NCBI RefSeq assembly: GCF_041379045.1
Contig: NZ_CP166871.1
Location: 1,984,001 to 2,048,000, forward strand
Reading direction: 5' to 3'
From: Thalassotalea ponticola
GTDB taxonomy: Bacteria > Pseudomonadota > Gammaproteobacteria > Enterobacterales > Alteromonadaceae
Length of the DNA: 64,000 nucleotides
Under the pieces are notes generated by a model, which had not been told where the DNA came from, did not search any database, and saw only the letters and a list, made by a program, of their open reading frames with translations. Position numbers and translations under genes: made by a program. Below, in pieces: positions 62,719 to 64,000 of this stretch (positions are counted from its first letter, which is position 1; the number at the start of each line of letters is the position of its first letter).

Positions 62719-64000
62719 CTATAACGGCATAACCGAGTTTTCATCAACGAAGGCCTGAAACTCATTCTTTAGTGTTTCAACAAAGGCATCATTGTTGATA
62801 ATTTGCTTGGCCCATTGCAATCGCTTGTCGTTAATTACCTGTTGAATAACAAACGGCGTTGCCTGTGGCGATTCAATCGTGTTGATAATCACTTCACAAG
62901 GCTGTTGGGTTAATTGGCTGTAGCTGTTACTGATATTATTAATCACCGCTTGAGAATTAAGATGCGCCCATTGGCTATCCAAATTTATCACCAAGCGTTG
63001 TTCGTTACTGCTGAGATCAAGTTCGGCATTTATCGCCAATTGTCTAACGCGCCCTGATAACCCCATAGCTTCAATGGTATTGGCCCATTTATCAATTTGA
63101 TCTGCCGTTCGAATCGCAGACGGGTCAATATCGGTTGGGTTAAACTCACTTGAATGTCGCAAACTCAGCGGTACTTGCTCGTCAGTCGTTTCGGCTTGGG
63201 GCTGGTTTGTCGATTGCGATTGCATCGACGCGTCTTGTGTTACTTGCACATCTTTACGCCCTGTCGGCGTATCATCGCGACTGCTATCTTGTTGAATCGG
63301 CTGCGACGGCTCGTCTTGCTCTGTTAGCGAAGCGCGTTGTTCTAGAGTCGTTGTTGAGTCATCAGCAAGTGCCGTGTCAGTCGCTATCTGACTGGGTGTT
63401 TTGGCGCTTGCTTGTTGTGACTTTTTTCCTGCGTCCCCCACTGCTTGACGACGACTGCGCAGCATATTGCGAGTCGCTAACATTTTTTCAATATCTGCAT
63501 CAAGAGCTTGTTCGGTTCCGGCATGTGCATTATCGACAATATCGCTGGTGCGATTTTGCAGTTCTCGCTCATCTGTCGGTGCTGTTGGCTGTGGCTCTGG
63601 GTGTTTTGTTTGCACAGCCTGCGGCGCAGCAGTCTGAGCTGTTGATGGAGCGCTTACCCGTTGCTCATTCGCCAATTGCTCAAGCTGTTGCTGCTCTGTT
63701 TGTAATTGCTCAACCGAACTAGCGCGTAACTTGGCTGCATTGAAGACATCTGCTGGTTGGCTTGAATGCGATGTGCTTGTTTCGTTATTGCCTGACGCAG
63801 GTTGTGCCGTTACAGCAGCTTCACTTTGGCTTGTTGACGGTTGCTCGTGATCGTCAACAGCCGTATTACCCTGTGATTCTTGTTGGCTTATTTGAGAGCC
63901 CATGAGGCTCACAGCTTGCTCTGAACTGGTGTTTTGCGCGCTATCTTCATTTGCATCCACATACGCCTCGGCGTTTGCCGGTGCCGGCTTGAACGCTAAT
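62719..64000 (-). CDS. dnaX: DNA polymerase III subunit gamma/tau, C-terminal part (5' end outside window)
   Basis: The frame is open to the right edge, entering with LAFKPAPANAEAY, the conserved LAF(H/K)P segment that links DnaX domain III to the tau-specific part. About 250 Gln/Ser/Thr-rich, low-complexity linker residues follow. A folded C-terminal domain closes the protein (SLRHSSEFNPTDIDPSAIRTADQIDKWANTIEAMGLSGRVRQLAINAEL ...), which in tau binds the polymerase alpha subunit and DnaB. ybaB starts 128 bases after the stop. This is the standard dnaX-ybaB pair. Confidence 0.92.
   Translation of the reverse strand, partial: LAFKPAPANAEAYVDANEDSAQNTSSEQAVSLMGSQISQQESQGNTAVDDHEQPSTSQSEAAVTAQPASGNNETSTSHSSQPADVFNAAKLRASSVEQLQTEQQQLEQLANEQRVSAPSTAQTAAPQAVQTKHPEPQPTAPTDERELQNRTSDIVDNAHAGTEQALDADIEKMLATRNMLRSRRQAVGDAGKKSQQASAKTPSQIATDTALADDSTTTLEQRASLTEQDEPSQPIQQDSSRDDTPTGRKDVQVTQDASMQSQSTNQPQAETTDEQVPLSLRHSSEFNPTDIDPSAIRTADQIDKWANTIEAMGLSGRVRQLAINAELDLSSNEQRLVINLDSQWAHLNSQAVINNISNSYSQLTQQPCEVIINTIESPQATPFVIQQVINDKRLQWAKQIINNDAFVETLKNEFQAFVDENSVMPL

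Noticed and set aside
1..64000. tRNA gene as integration target or elsewhere in the window
   Set aside because: No tRNA-like cloverleaf or CCA-ended sequence was noticed near either island end or in the gaps; ybaB explains the boundaries. A tRNA search program would settle this.

Overview
The window is chromosomal DNA of a marine-type gammaproteobacterium, most likely an alteromonad (Colwellia/Thalassotalea/Alteromonas-like). I infer this from the dnaX-ybaB and recR-htpG housekeeping genes, a large TonB-dependent receptor, proBA with putP, a DUF2955/HlyD exporter pair and a fatty-acid desaturase with its own reductase. No rRNA or tRNA gene was recognised.

Backbone, 1-20.6 kb: an efflux pair (HlyD-type fusion protein, 5' end cut by the window, plus DUF2955), htpG with a sigma32-like promoter, recR, a TonB-dependent receptor, a DUF3185 small membrane protein, an M17 aminopeptidase, a 48-aa small ORF, putP-proB-proA (proline uptake and synthesis), a split YeeE/YedE sulfur-transport pair, a lipoprotein, a desaturase/ferredoxin-reductase pair and a fasciclin-domain protein. 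Several genes end in clear intrinsic terminators. The right edge (62.26-64 kb) resumes the backbone with ybaB and the 3' part of dnaX. These are normally next to recR-htpG, so the ancestral dnaX-ybaB-recR-htpG cluster has been split.

Genomic island, about 20,605-62,290 (41.7 kb): it sits in the 3' end of ybaB. A 26-bp near-duplication of the last codons of ybaB marks both ends, and paired TGTCC(C/T)A repeats lie just inside each end. A decayed tyrosine recombinase (only the C-terminal box remains) abuts the right end, so the island is probably immobile by itself. Its cargo is defence. (a) At 21.4-31.1 kb is a tightly overlapping five-gene operon: giant SF1 helicase, PIN nuclease, coiled-coil protein, ClpB-like AAA+ ATPase, radical-SAM enzyme. 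I do not recognise it as a named system, and it is the best candidate for something undescribed. (b) At 33-56 kb is a complete type III-D-like CRISPR-Cas locus: a GGDD Cas10 without an HD domain, Csm3-like protein, Csx10, double RAMP, Csx19-like protein, TIGR03986-like RAMP and Cas6. With it are a 19-repeat array, a cas2-cas1-cas2 module co-transcribed with dinG-like helicase and ssb genes, and two copies each of Csx16, an NE0113-family CARF protein and a Card1/Can2-type CARF nuclease. (c) At 56.26-59.41 kb is an IS1595-type transposon (20-bp inverted repeats, 8-bp target duplication) carrying a NYN/OST-HTH gene and a truncated gene as passengers. (d) At 59.9-61.3 kb is a DarT/DarG toxin-antitoxin pair.

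Working model (inference): Cas10 makes cyclic oligoadenylate on target RNA binding, the CARF nucleases cleave nucleic acids, and the Csx16/NE0113 proteins sense or degrade the second messenger. Several spacers look antisense to translation-start regions, which fits RNA targeting. DarTG and the helicase-PIN-Clp-radical-SAM operon would add further layers of defence.
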